Assembly (NCBI GenBank): GCA_021810145.1
Contig: JAJZJL010000038.1
Coordinates: 1 to 37,285 of the forward strand
Length of the DNA: 37,285 nucleotides
From: Planctomycetota bacterium
GTDB lineage: Bacteria; Planctomycetota; Phycisphaerae; WQYP01
Direction of reading: 5' to 3'
Shown: piece after piece, positions 1 to 7,963 of the stretch
How the letters are laid out: each line of letters starts with the position of its first letter
Numbering within the stretch: position 1 is the stretch's first letter
Position numbers and translations under genes: made by a program
Notes under the pieces: generated by a model
Database searches by the model: none
The model's input: only the letters and a program-made list of their open reading frames with translations
Told to the model about the DNA's origin: nothing

Positions 1-105
1 CCCCATCGCTGTGGTAAGGATCTTGATGATCCAGAAATAGATTGTAATCTCGGGTACCTTGGACAGCACACGTTTGACGGTGCTGTATCGGGATGTCGTA
101 TCCAT
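1..105 (-). CDS. Partial membrane protein gene (COG4705-like), N-terminal 35 residues
   Basis: An open frame runs leftward from an ATG at 105-103 and leaves the window; only 35 codons are visible. The start is preceded by GAGGAG five bases upstream, a good ribosome binding site. The peptide reads MDTTSRYSTV..., then a stretch KVPEITIYFWIIKILTTAMG that resembles the first transmembrane segment of the COG4705 family of uncharacterised membrane-anchored proteins, which typically open with a K-V-P-E-I-T-x-Y-F-W-x-x-K pattern. The function of that family is not established. The family call rests on about 20 residues from memory, so it is moderate; the coding status is better supported by the RBS and uninterrupted frame. 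Confidence 0.6.
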   Translation of the reverse strand, partial: MDTTSRYSTVKRVLSKVPEITIYFWIIKILTTAMG

Positions 106-248
106 CTTGCTCCTCAACTTATCATACTGCCAACAAATCCAGCATTCCCGGGGCCAACAGGCTCCGTATCAGCTTCATCATCCGTAACATATATTTTTCG
201 GAAGCAAAAGTAAATCCCTGTGCACAAAAAAAATCGGCGCGCCGGCTA

Positions 249-313
249 ATGCCCGACAAACACCGGCAATTTGCCTTATTCCCGGACGTTATGATGGGGT
301 TTTGCGTGCGATA
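249..313 (+). repeat. Direct repeat R1, copy 1 (65 bp)
   Basis: This segment starts ATGCCCGACAAACACCGG and ends TTTTGCGTGCGATA. A second copy lies at 865-929 in the same orientation, 59 of 65 positions identical by eye. The best conserved part is the middle, CTTATTCCCGGACGTTATGA. No coding function is apparent. Confidence 0.85.
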
Positions 314-390
314 GCGAGCCGGAGAGGTTGCACGAAGTCCTGGAACTCGGAAGCCCGCACCGGAAATAAGAGCCTTGACCAATCTCCGTG

Positions 391-461
391 GTTTCTCACC
401 ATTTCTGTTGCTTGGGAAGCGACTGGAGACCGCGGATAAAGCGGATAGCGCGGATACGGGG
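391..461 (+). repeat. Direct repeat R2, copy 1 (71 bp)
   Basis: Starts GTTTCTCACCATTTCTG and ends in the module CGCGGATAAAGCGGATA followed by GCGCGGATACGGGG. It matches 617-687 at 65 of 71 positions without gaps. The terminal ATCCGCG-type modules recur, mostly in the opposite orientation, near 3210, 3505, 3815, 4120 and 10480. Confidence 0.85.
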
Positions 462-593
462 CGCACCAATGCGCGATCGTGGTGCGGTGTTGCGTTATCT
501 TTATTGGGGACAGGCGTATCGTTGCCGTGGTGTTTCGGATGTTGGAGATGCTTTGTTCACGTTGTGAAATATCCGCGCTGTCCGCGACGGAGG

Positions 594-618
594 TTTACCC
601 CGTGCGCGCCGGGGCGGT
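594..618 (+). repeat. Hairpin repeat R3, copy 1 (TTTACCCCGTGCGCGCCGGGG)
   Basis: One of four near-identical 25-bp modules in this part of the window (the others are at 3287-3311 inverted, 3529-3553 and 3839-3863). The CCCCG and CGGGG ends are complementary, so each copy can fold into a short GC-rich hairpin. Confidence 0.8.
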
Positions 619-687
619 TTCTCACCATTTCTGCGGCTTGGGAGGCGAATGGGGACCGCGGATAAAGCGGATAACGCGGATACGGGG
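617..687 (+). repeat. Direct repeat R2, copy 2 (71 bp)
   Basis: Second copy of the 391-461 segment, same orientation, six substitutions. It directly follows a CCCCGTGCGCGCCGGGG hairpin module at 594-618. Confidence 0.85.
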
Positions 688-743
688 AAATTGCTATCAA
701 CCACCAACGTATGCCGGCGCTTCGGGGAACAACGAACAATGGC

Positions 744-846
744 ACATTGGATTGGAGCGTGGATGTGGCTCCTGGCACCGGTAACGGCAGAGTTAGAATG
801 CCAGGCATCAGGGCCATGAAGGCCTTGCAGAATCTGTCACAGGCCC
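744..846 (-). repeat. Inverted repeat R4, left copy (about 100 bp)
   Basis: Read on the minus strand this begins GGGCCTGTGACAGATTC and continues through AACTCTGCCGTTACCGG to CTCCAATCCAATG. It aligns almost end to end with 3020-3119 on the plus strand. The two copies therefore flank the signalling gene at 1284-2978 in inverted orientation. The translated frames of both copies also look alike, but neither has a start signal, so I treat them as repeats and not as genes. Confidence 0.8.
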
Positions 847-864
847 AATGAGCATGCCGGGCCA

Positions 865-929
865 ATGCCCGGCAGGCACCAGCAATGTGCCTTATTCCCG
901 GACGTTATGATGGGGTTTTGCGTTCGATA
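865..929 (+). repeat. Direct repeat R1, copy 2 (65 bp)
   Basis: Second copy of the segment at 249-313, same orientation, with six substitutions and no gaps. Ungapped divergence suggests an old duplication of intergenic DNA or a dispersed repeat family. Confidence 0.85.
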
Positions 930-1230
930 ACTCACCGGGCAGCACAAGCGTGGATCCATGAAACTTTCGCCCCCCCGGGAAAAGGGCCATGACCAGAATT
1001 CGCCTGCGGCGTGCGCGGGCGTTACGGAAGTGCATGAAAGGCCATTGCAGGATTAACTCGATCCCTGGAATTCCGATTTTTCAATACTGGATGCGCGGCA
1101 TTTTACGCGGAGGTGCGGCATGACACGTCATCAAGCCAGCCGCACCGCCCGGCAAAAGGCGTTATCTCCCCTGCCGCCGCCGGGTTATAGTGCCGCGCCG
1201 TTCCAACCGGGAACCCTGGGTTAACACGTT

Positions 1231-1258
1231 TTGTCTGTGAGGATTGAACCGATATAAT
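1231..1258 (+). promoter_or_regulatory. Sigma70-type promoter for the PAS-GAF-receiver gene
   Basis: TTGTCT at 1231-1236 and a perfect TATAAT at 1253-1258 are separated by 16 bases. Transcription would begin near 1265, about 19 bases before the ATG at 1284. This placement argues against the upstream GTG at 1260 as the translation start. Confidence 0.65.
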
Positions 1259-1283
1259 TGTGAAGGTGTTATTAAGGTGCCGC

Positions 1284-2978
1284 ATGGGTGTAGTATCCAA
1301 CCTTCGACGCGCACTGGTGCTTTCAGGCCCAGACTTCCGCTTCTCTGAACTTTACAACAATCTCTCGCAACATTATGACGCGGTGGTATGCGTTTCAACA
1401 ATGGAAGAAGCGGTCGCGGAATTGCGCACCGGATCGTTTGATCTGGTCATGTCCCAGTCCGCTGATTTTTTACCGCTTGAAAGGGCCCACGCCACCATGC
1501 AATCCGGCCTGGTGCTGGATACCATCGGCGAAGGCGTCTGCATGATCAATCCCGCCGGCCGCATGGTATGGAGCAACCGCCGGATGAAGCAATGGTCGCC
1601 GGAAGTCATTGAGCGGATCGGCAAAGCCTGCATGGAAGCCATTTCGACTTTTTCCGATGTCCATTGTTCAGCCCGGTCTGAAAATCATGCGCCACGATCC
1701 CGCAAATTTGCGATCAGCATCGGCGATTCACAATTTTTTGAACTGGTCTGTTCGCCGGTTCATAATCAGGAAGGCAAGGTTTCGCATGTGGTCGCGGTGT
1801 GCTGGGACGCCACCCACACCCGCCGCCTGCAGCAAAAACTCGATGCCATTGACCAGGCGGGCCGTGAACTGGTGCGACTGGAAAAGGATGCCATCGCGAA
1901 ACTTAATTTTCTGCAGCGGCAGCAGCTTCTGGAAGAACGCATCATTAAATTTCTCCGGCAGCTCATGCACTTTGATCACTTCAACATCCGGCTTTTGGAT
2001 CCTTCAAGTAACAAGCTCGAACCGGTTATCGCGGTGGGAATGCCGGAAGAGGCGATGGAGGTGGAACTGTTTTGTGAGGTGGAAGGAAACGGAATCTGCG
2101 GCCACGTGGCCGCCACCGGCCGGTCATATATTTCCGGCGATGTGGCCAAGGATCCGCGTTACGTTGCCGGTCTGGATACCGCCCGGTCCAGTTTAACCGT
2201 CCCGCTGATGCTGCATGACAAAACCATTGGTGTGTTGAATATTGAATCCGATCAGTACGCGTTTTTCACGGAAGATGACCGGCAATTTGCGGAAATATTC
2301 GGACGCTACGTGGCCATTGCGCTGAATGTTCTGGACCTGCTGATGCTGGAACAGCGCACCAACAGCGGCAAGCTCGTGCAGGAAATAGCCTGCGAAGTGG
2401 CCGGTCCGCTCAATGACATGATCTATGATCTTGAGCTGCTTAAAGAACGCCATATAGATAACGCCGGGGTTCTTGAATCCCTGCATTCAATTCTCAATAA
2501 TGCCAACACCGTGCGGCAGACATTCTGGAGTTTGTGCTCCAGCCCGCAGCAGGTATTCGGTGCCAACGATCAGCGCCGAATACCGCGTGAGGATCCGCGC
2601 CTGCACGGCAAGCGAATTCTCGTGGCTGATGACCAGGCCAATATCCGCGAAACCATTCATTATGTTCTGACCCAGTGCGGCTGTCATGTGGAAACCGCAT
2701 CCGACGGTGCCGAAGCATTGGCCCACCTCGCCGGCCAACCCCGTTATGATCTGGTGATTTCTGATATCCGCATGCCGCACCGCAATGGCTATGAAGTTTT
2801 TGCCGCAGCGCAAAAAATTGGTCACAATCCTCCGGTGATATTGATGACCGGGTTCGGTTATGATCCCGATCACAGCATTGTGCGAGCCTCTAAGCAGGGA
2901 CTTGCGGCAGTACTATCCAAACCATTCAAAGTGGAGAGACTCATGGAAGAAATATTCAAAGCATTGGCGGCGCAGTAA
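1284..2978 (+). CDS. PAS-GAF-receiver signalling protein with degenerate histidine-kinase helix
   Basis: This 564-residue cytoplasmic protein looks like a remodelled hybrid histidine kinase. A PAS-like domain lies at about 72-185, a GAF domain at about 213-352 and a complete response-regulator receiver domain at about 442-562. The receiver keeps its acidic pair D449/D450, the phospho-acceptor D494 (in SDIRMP), T522 and K546. Between GAF and receiver, residues 362-390 resemble a HisKA dimerisation helix (EIACEVAGPLND), but the position of the phospho-accepting His is Cys370. No ATP-binding domain (N, G1, G2 boxes) follows. It therefore probably cannot autophosphorylate and would need an outside kinase. 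The first 60 residues may be a decayed receiver. I chose the ATG at 1284, with AAGGTG five bases upstream and a promoter at 1231-1258, over GTG at 1260. No output domain or partner kinase is adjacent. Confidence 0.85.
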   Translation: MGVVSNLRRALVLSGPDFRFSELYNNLSQHYDAVVCVSTMEEAVAELRTGSFDLVMSQSADFLPLERAHATMQSGLVLDTIGEGVCMINPAGRMVWSNRRMKQWSPEVIERIGKACMEAISTFSDVHCSARSENHAPRSRKFAISIGDSQFFELVCSPVHNQEGKVSHVVAVCWDATHTRRLQQKLDAIDQAGRELVRLEKDAIAKLNFLQRQQLLEERIIKFLRQLMHFDHFNIRLLDPSSNKLEPVIAVGMPEEAMEVELFCEVEGNGICGHVAATGRSYISGDVAKDPRYVAGLDTARSSLTVPLMLHDKTIGVLNIESDQYAFFTEDDRQFAEIFGRYVAIALNVLDLLMLEQRTNSGKLVQEIACEVAGPLNDMIYDLELLKERHIDNAGVLESLHSILNNANTVRQTFWSLCSSPQQVFGANDQRRIPREDPRLHGKRILVADDQANIRETIHYVLTQCGCHVETASDGAEALAHLAGQPRYDLVISDIRMPHRNGYEVFAAAQKIGHNPPVILMTGFGYDPDHSIVRASKQGLAAVLSKPFKVERLMEEIFKALAAQ

Positions 2979-3019
2979 CTTTCCCGGTCCAGTATCTTCT
3001 CCCGTTGATCACGGCGTGT

Positions 3020-3119
3020 GGACCTGTGACAGATTCCGCAAGGTCTTGATGGCTCTGATCATTGGCTTTCCAACTCTGCCGTTACCGGCACCATCGGCCA
3101 AATCCATGCTCCAACCCAG
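3020..3119 (+). repeat. Inverted repeat R4, right copy (about 100 bp)
   Basis: Begins GGACCTGTGACAGATTCC and contains AACTCTGCCGTTACCGG, matching the reverse complement of 744-846. It starts about 40 bases after the stop codon of the signalling gene. Confidence 0.8.
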
Positions 3120-3286
3120 CTCGGCACCGCATATACCCGCCGTACCAGCAAAACACATTTCCCATTTCCCGTTGTTCACCGTCGCGCCGGGACTCGTTGT
3201 TTCTTGAAAGTTGCCCCCCGTATCCGTTTTAATCCGTGGAATCCGTGGTCTTCTTTTGCCTCCAAATCAAGAGAAACGGCAAGAAC

Positions 3287-3311
3287 CCGCCCCCGGCGCG
3301 CACGGGGTAAA
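3287..3311 (-). repeat. Hairpin repeat R3, copy 2 (inverted)
   Basis: On the minus strand this reads TTTACCCCGTGCGCGCCGGG followed by GGCGG, the same module as at 594-618, 3529-3553 and 3839-3863 with one substitution near the end. Confidence 0.75.
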
Positions 3312-3504
3312 GCTCCTGAGCGGATAGCGAGGATGAAGTGCACTGAGCACCGAGCATTTGGCATTGAGCATCTGGATTTTGGAACAGGAATCTTCACTTG
3401 CCGGACCCACCCGCCGCTTCAGCGCACAGGAGACCACAGAACCTCAGTTACTATTTTACTGGTCATTAGCCATTGCTTCCCGGCGCTACGGCATGTGTCC
3501 CCCC

Positions 3505-3569
3505 TATCCGCGTCATCCGCTTAGAGAGTTTACCCCGTGCGCGCCGGGGCGGTCCACGTCATCGCACCA
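3505..3569 (+). repeat. Direct repeat R5, copy 1 (65 bp, contains R3 module)
   Basis: Starts TATCCGCGTCATCCGCTTAG, carries the R3 hairpin module at 3529-3553 and ends CACGTCATCGCACCA. It is identical to 3815-3879 except for one C/T difference. Confidence 0.9.
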
Positions 3570-3814
3570 AACACACACAATGAGGCTGGCTGAGCAGTGA
3601 GGAGTGAGGAGTTGGGAGTTAGGAGGGTTGTTAGGCGCTGTGCTTTGAACAGGTTCTGGATTCTAATCCGCAGATTTCACGGACACCGTATTACAGTATA
3701 TGCACTATGGGGCAGTATTGTCAGTACCTGTCGCGCCGCACAGGGAAGCCATGAACATCTGTCGCTCATTATTGGTCAGTGATCATTGCGCATTGATTAT
3801 TGTCTCCCCCCCCG

Positions 3815-3879
3815 TATCCGCGTTATCCGCTTAGAGAGTTTACCCCGTGCGCGCCGGGGCGGTCCACGTCATCGCACCA
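3815..3879 (+). repeat. Direct repeat R5, copy 2 (65 bp, contains R3 module)
   Basis: Starts TATCCGCGTTATCCGCTTAG and includes the R3 module at 3839-3863. At 64 of 65 identities with the copy at 3505-3569, this is the most recent-looking duplication in the chromosomal part. Confidence 0.9.
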
Positions 3880-4353
3880 CAAAACCGATCCAACCCGCCA
3901 TCGCATATACCCGCCCGCGCCGGGATTTATTGTGGTACCCTCGGCTTCCTCCTTGTGAACAAAAACGTTTTTCACCACAAGGCCCAAAGCCACAAAGACA
4001 AAATATTTTCCTGAACAATTCTTTGCGTCCTCTCGCTTCATTGCGGTTGGTTTTCTTTCGTCTCTTCCAGCTTCCAGATTCAACGCCAGATCGCCGGGAG
4101 CCATTGTTAATTGCTTTTCCCCGTATCCGCGTTATCCGCGCTATCCGCGGTCCACGCCATCCTGTCAGGAAGCTAATCCGATTCGGCATCGCAGATACCC
4201 GCCGCACCCACAAATCACTTTGCCCGTTGTTTCCCGGGTATGCCGATGGGCATTGATCATTGCTCGCTTTTTCATGGTGTTCGCAACCGCTCGCATGGAT
4301 GTTGCAGAAGCGGTCACAGGCCCCTTGCGTGTGGCCGAAGCGGGCGAAAAGTC

Positions 4354-6030
4354 TTATCGACCGGCTTTGTTGCCGGATTTTCCGGATGCGTCCGCCAATG
4401 TTGCAGTGACAATGCTTTGAGCTTCCGAAATAATTTTTCGCAGGTGATCGGCCCCCTGAAAACTTTCGGCATAAATTTTATAAATAGCTTCGGTGCCGGA
4501 AGGCCGCGCCGCAAACCACCCATTTTCCGCCACCACTTTCAGTCCACCGATGGCTTTGCCATTGCCCGGCGCGCTGGTGAGGCATGCCTGAATTTTTTCA
4601 CCCCCCAGCGTGGTGGCCGTTACAGCGTCGGCGGAGAGCCTGGACAGTGCGGCTCTTTCCTCGGTGTTGGCCGGTGCCTCGGTGCGCCGATACGCCGGCG
4701 TACCAAACGAGCGGGTCAGATCTTGGTATATTTCACCGGGATCGCGGCTCATTCTGGCGGTCATCTCGGCGGCAAGTAAGCCGAGAATCATGCCATCTTT
4801 ATCGGTGGTCCAGACGCCGCCATTTCTGCGAAGAAATGAGGCTCCCGCGCTTTCCTCGCCGACAAACCCCAGTGATCCATCAAGCAGGCCGTCAACAAAC
4901 CACTTGAAGCCGACGGGTACTTCATAAAGTCTGCGTCCAAGCCTGGCGGTGACACGATCAATGATCTGACTGCTGACCAGCGTTTTACCAACCGCGGCGG
5001 ATTTGCGCCATTTCGGGCGGTGCTGAAAGAGATAAAAAATGGCGGCGGCAAGATAATCGTTCGGCGGCAACAATCCGACACTGCGCGTGACAATACCATG
5101 CCGATCATGATCCGTATCGCAGGCGAAGGCGATATCAAAGCGCTTTTTCAGGTCTATCAGGCTCCGCATGGCATACGGAGAGGATGGATCCATGCGAATC
5201 TGGCCATCCCAATCCACGGTCATGAAGCGAAATGTCGGGTCCACCTGTGTGTTCAGAACCGTCAGGTTCAGTCCGTAGTGCTCGGCAATGCGGTGCCAGT
5301 AATCCACACCGGCCCCGCCGAGCGGATCCACTCCCACCTTGATCCTGGAATCATGAAGAATCCGCATATCAATAACATTGCCGAGGTCCGCAACATAGGC
5401 ACGAATATAATCATGTTGATGTGTCGTATTAGCCGCAAGTGCCTGCCGCAGCGATAGGCGCTTGACGCCGCGCAAGCGGGCCTTTAGAAAATCATTGGCT
5501 TTGGCCTCAATCCAGGAGGTAATCGCGGTATCCGCCGGGCCGCCGGTGGGCGGGTTGTATTTAAAGCCGCCATCGTGCGGCGGGTTATGCGAGGGCGTGA
5601 TGATAATGCCATCCGCCAGGCCGGCTTTGCGGTTGCGGTTGTGCCGGAGAATGGCGTGGGAAATCACGGGCGTGGGCGTGTAATCGGTGCCGCCGGCAAT
5701 CATGACATCGACAGCATTGGCGGCCAGTACTTCCAGGGCACTGGCATGCGCCGGTGCGGAAAGCGCATGGGTATCCATTCCCATAAACAGCGGACCGTGA
5801 ATGCCGTGGAGTTTTCGATACAGGCAGATCGCCTGTGTAATGGCGAGAATATGATCCTGATTAAATGCCGTATCAAAAGCGCATCCGCGATGCCCGGAGG
5901 TGCCAAAGCTCACGCGCTGCGCGGGAACGGAGGGATCGGGAGATTGCGTATAATAGGCGGTAATGAGCTTGGGCACATTGACCAATATATCTGGTTGCGC
6001 CAATTTTCCGGCCAGTTTACTGATTTTCAA
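4354..6030 (-). CDS. pgm: Phosphoglucomutase (alpha-D-glucose-phosphate-specific)
   Basis: The cytoplasmic enzyme interconverts glucose 1-phosphate and glucose 6-phosphate, linking glycogen and sugar-nucleotide metabolism to glycolysis. At 558 residues it is close to the E. coli-type enzyme (about 546). Visible signatures are FGTSGHRG at 42-49, the active-site phosphoserine loop ITPSHNPPHDGG around Ser147, the metal-binding loop DTDHDRHG at 304-311, and the C-terminal phosphate-binding RPSGTEAIYKIY. The start is a TTG at 6030-6028, preceded by AAGGAAG six bases upstream; its N-terminal residues align in style with known Pgm proteins. It lies downstream of pgl and the groES-like gene on the same strand, but a 164-bp MITE-like segment separates it from pgl. 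All catalytic motifs are intact, so it should be functional. Confidence 0.95.
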   Translation of the reverse strand: MKISKLAGKLAQPDILVNVPKLITAYYTQSPDPSVPAQRVSFGTSGHRGCAFDTAFNQDHILAITQAICLYRKLHGIHGPLFMGMDTHALSAPAHASALEVLAANAVDVMIAGGTDYTPTPVISHAILRHNRNRKAGLADGIIITPSHNPPHDGGFKYNPPTGGPADTAITSWIEAKANDFLKARLRGVKRLSLRQALAANTTHQHDYIRAYVADLGNVIDMRILHDSRIKVGVDPLGGAGVDYWHRIAEHYGLNLTVLNTQVDPTFRFMTVDWDGQIRMDPSSPYAMRSLIDLKKRFDIAFACDTDHDRHGIVTRSVGLLPPNDYLAAAIFYLFQHRPKWRKSAAVGKTLVSSQIIDRVTARLGRRLYEVPVGFKWFVDGLLDGSLGFVGEESAGASFLRRNGGVWTTDKDGMILGLLAAEMTARMSRDPGEIYQDLTRSFGTPAYRRTEAPANTEERAALSRLSADAVTATTLGGEKIQACLTSAPGNGKAIGGLKVVAENGWFAARPSGTEAIYKIYAESFQGADHLRKIISEAQSIVTATLADASGKSGNKAGR

Positions 6031-6115
6031 TTTTATCTTCCTTTATGTGTTTGACCTTGGGCACGCGGTAAATACATACCTGTATTTCCATGAAATAAAA
6101 CCCGCAATCGAGTTT

Positions 6116-6279
6116 AGAGCCTGTTTGGCAACTCCGCCGGGAGCGCCTTGGGGCGGCAAACGGCCGTCTGCGGCGTCCTCGATCCTCAACATATTCCGGA
6201 ATATGCCTCGGATCTGCGTCCTTGCATCCAACCATTTGTCCCCCCAATCCACCCGCATCGGACTTTCCAAACAGGCTCT
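6116..6279. repeat. MITE-like segment with 13-bp terminal inverted repeats
   Basis: AGAGCCTGTTTGG at 6116-6128 is the exact reverse complement of CCAAACAGGCTCT at 6267-6279, bounding 164 bp. The interior carries a perfect 14-bp palindrome, ATATTCCGGAATAT at 6191-6204. The right repeat touches the pgl stop codon (TAA at 6281-6279). The segment has no credible gene. Its size and structure suit a non-autonomous miniature element or a dispersed intergenic repeat. Confidence 0.55.
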
Positions 6280-7007
6280 TAGCCATGCGCCGCCTGATCC
6301 ATCATATAAATGAGTTCGCCATCAACAGGATGCACATTGGCGGCGGGGATAAGATCCGGATTCACTTGAGTTGCAAGCAATTGCCGCACCACAGCTTTCT
6401 TCTTTTCCCCCGCCATCAGAAATACCACTTTGCGGGCCAGATTGATTAATGGAAAGGTAAAGGTAATGCGATCTACAGGTGGCGGCAATGTTCCAGGCGG
6501 GCTGAAAGTTACCAGCTTGCTTTGCTCATGCCGGGCCGGCAGGCCCGGAAACAAGGACGCCGTATGGCCATCATCACCCAGGCCCAGCAAAATCAGGTCG
6601 AATCGTGGTTCGGCGTAGCCGAAGAAATCTTTAATCCGCTTTTCATAATCCGCAGCGGCCTCGGCGGGAGGCAGTTGCGTTTGCACCGCAAAAATCTGCT
6701 CCGGCGCAATGGGCAGTCCATGCAGCATGGTTCGTGTGGCCATACCCAGATTGCTGCGCGGATCGTCCGCCGGAACGGCCCGTTCATCGCCCAGAAAAAT
6801 AAACCATTTGGACCAGTCTCCCCGGGCTGAAAAATTGCCGTGGATTATTTGATAAGCCGCTTCCGGCGTTGACCCGCCGGAAAGCGCAATAATAAATCGG
6901 CCCCGCCGGGCAATGGCATCCGCAGCGCACTGCATAACCATTTCCGCCGCCGCCTGAGCCAGAGCCGGGGCATCTTTTAATACAACAATCTGTTTTTCCG
7001 CCGCCAT
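6279..7007 (-). CDS. pgl: 6-phosphogluconolactonase
   Basis: It hydrolyses 6-phosphogluconolactone to 6-phosphogluconate, the second step of the oxidative pentose phosphate pathway, in the cytoplasm. The 242-residue length fits the DevB/SOL family. Diagnostic stretches are the sugar-phosphate-binding LSGGSTPEAAYQ near residues 43-54, FIFLGDERAVPADDPRSN around 70-88 and LLGLGDDGHTASLFPG near 140-155. The ATG at 7007-7005 follows AAGGAG by eight bases. The groES-like gene ends 63 bases upstream on the same strand, so the two may be cotranscribed. Its stop codon is overlapped by the right inverted repeat of the MITE-like segment, which does not appear to alter the core fold. Glucose 6-phosphate dehydrogenase is not in the window. 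Confidence 0.93.
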   Translation of the reverse strand: MAAEKQIVVLKDAPALAQAAAEMVMQCAADAIARRGRFIIALSGGSTPEAAYQIIHGNFSARGDWSKWFIFLGDERAVPADDPRSNLGMATRTMLHGLPIAPEQIFAVQTQLPPAEAAADYEKRIKDFFGYAEPRFDLILLGLGDDGHTASLFPGLPARHEQSKLVTFSPPGTLPPPVDRITFTFPLINLARKVVFLMAGEKKKAVVRQLLATQVNPDLIPAANVHPVDGELIYMMDQAAHG

Positions 7008-7069
7008 CCGTGGAACTCCTTATACCGGCCTTGAAGAATTAAGAACGCTCGGACACACTGAAAGTCGAG

Positions 7070-7480
7070 CTATATATCCGCCGCGGAATCGTCCTGATCT
7101 GATTCCGGCGCAAGCGGCACCGGAGATTTTCTGAAAATCGCCAGCACCTTATCCAACGGCACCACAAAGAGCTTATTGTCCGGCTCAAATTCCACGGGAA
7201 TCGCCTCGCGCGGATCAAACAGCACTTTGTCGTATTGTCGAATGGGGAAATCACTGTCGTTTTCAATCTGCTTGGAAATCGCAATCACCCGACCGGTTAA
7301 AGTCGGTATTTCATGATTACCCGGTAGAACAATACCGCTTTTGGTCTCCCGGCGATTCTCATCTTTTCGAATAACCACACGCCTGCCCACCGGCTCAATG
7401 ATATCAAACTTCACGCGTCCGGGGCGACGTATTTCCGGTTGATCACTCACAATAACATCTCCACGCCAAATCATTTTCAA
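7070..7480 (-). CDS. GroES-like (Cpn10 family) protein
   Basis: The central part, residues about 24-118, has the Cpn10 pattern: VKFDIIEPVGRRVVIRKDE, then ETKSGIVLPG in the position of the mobile loop, TGRVIAISK, a YDKVLFDP segment and a C-terminal LFVVPLDKVLAIF strand. Classical GroES caps the GroEL chamber and is about 95 residues; this one has extra residues at both ends (136 in total) and an acidic tail, and no groEL gene is next to it. It could be an accessory co-chaperonin or a Cpn10-fold protein with another partner. The start is uncertain: TTG at 7480 or ATG at 7474, both with only a weak AGG upstream. It lies 63 bases ahead of pgl on the same strand. Confidence 0.75.
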   Translation of the reverse strand: MKMIWRGDVIVSDQPEIRRPGRVKFDIIEPVGRRVVIRKDENRRETKSGIVLPGNHEIPTLTGRVIAISKQIENDSDFPIRQYDKVLFDPREAIPVEFEPDNKLFVVPLDKVLAIFRKSPVPLAPESDQDDSAADI

Positions 7481-7963
7481 AACCTGATTGAAAGGCCGCC
7501 GATTCCAACCAACAGCCCTTCAGTCCGCCTGCTGATAAGTTTAGGGGCATCATGAACAATTGGCCAGCGCGTATCGCACCGGCATCATTGCGATTAACCG
7601 ATCGCCAAACACGGCAAGGTGAGCATGATCCCGTTAAGGCGGTCTGGCTGTCGGGGAACCGATGCCGGAACAGCCAAATGGAATCGCAAGCTTTTTGATG
7701 TAAGCATCTCACATTTTCCGTACGGCCTGACGGCAGAACACAGCTTAAGATGGAAGCGACAAGCCGGGGAAGTTGAGATCCCGGGACCGCGGCGATTCAT
7801 TTCTCCATTTAAAGCATTCAATATGATGGTAAAATCTCATACAGACGGAATCGGATATGCTTGGACCACCACATGTGCGGGAACCAGCACCGATCAACCG
7901 TATCGTGAGCAATCTTCGCGATGCGATTTACAGATGAATTGAGGCTTTGAAAAGGAATGACCA
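7481..7963. other. Intergenic space between divergent groES-like and GH43 genes
   Basis: Nothing coding is supported in these 480 bases. Open frames on both strands lack ribosome binding sites and family resemblance. As the genes on both sides diverge, the space must hold both promoters, but I see no strong -35/-10 pair. Confidence 0.5.

Larger units (their letters stand above)
106..1230. other. Long intergenic region with dispersed repeats, no convincing gene
   Basis: No open frame here has a ribosome binding site plus recognisable protein content. The space is filled by duplicated segments: 249-313 resembles 865-929, 391-461 resembles 617-687, a CCCCGTGCGCGCCGGGG module lies at 594-618, and 744-846 matches 3020-3119 in inverted orientation. 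A small stem-loop (GGTGCGGC at 1112-1119 with GCCGCACC at 1139-1146) precedes the next gene. Confidence 0.7.
2979..4353. other. Intergenic repeat cluster between the signalling gene and pgm
   Basis: About 1.4 kb with no supportable gene. It contains the right copy of repeat R4 (3020-3119), three copies of the R3 hairpin module, a 65-bp direct repeat (3505-3569 and 3815-3879), short G-rich tandem-like sequence near 3597-3630 (GTGAGGAGTGAGGAG), and further runs of ATCCGCG-type modules near 3210-3250 and 4118-4160. Confidence 0.7.

Noticed and set aside
1260..1283. GTG at 1260 as start of the PAS-GAF-receiver gene
   Set aside because: It would lie at or before the predicted transcription start of the TATAAT promoter at 1253-1258; the ATG at 1284 has a better RBS.
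594..3863. Possible CRISPR array from repeated 25-65 bp units
   Set aside because: Copies are few, irregularly spaced, in both orientations and without spacer structure or cas genes.
3786..4256. Plus-strand 156-codon frame in the repeat cluster
   Set aside because: It is a translation of repeats R3/R5 and ATCCGCG modules (Pro/Arg-rich), without an RBS.
6017..6286. Minus-strand 89-codon frame between pgl and pgm
   Set aside because: It is the translation of the MITE-like segment and its flank; no RBS.
7443..7942. Open frames on both strands between the groES-like and GH43 genes
   Set aside because: Neither has a start signal or recognisable content; the region is the shared promoter space of divergent genes.
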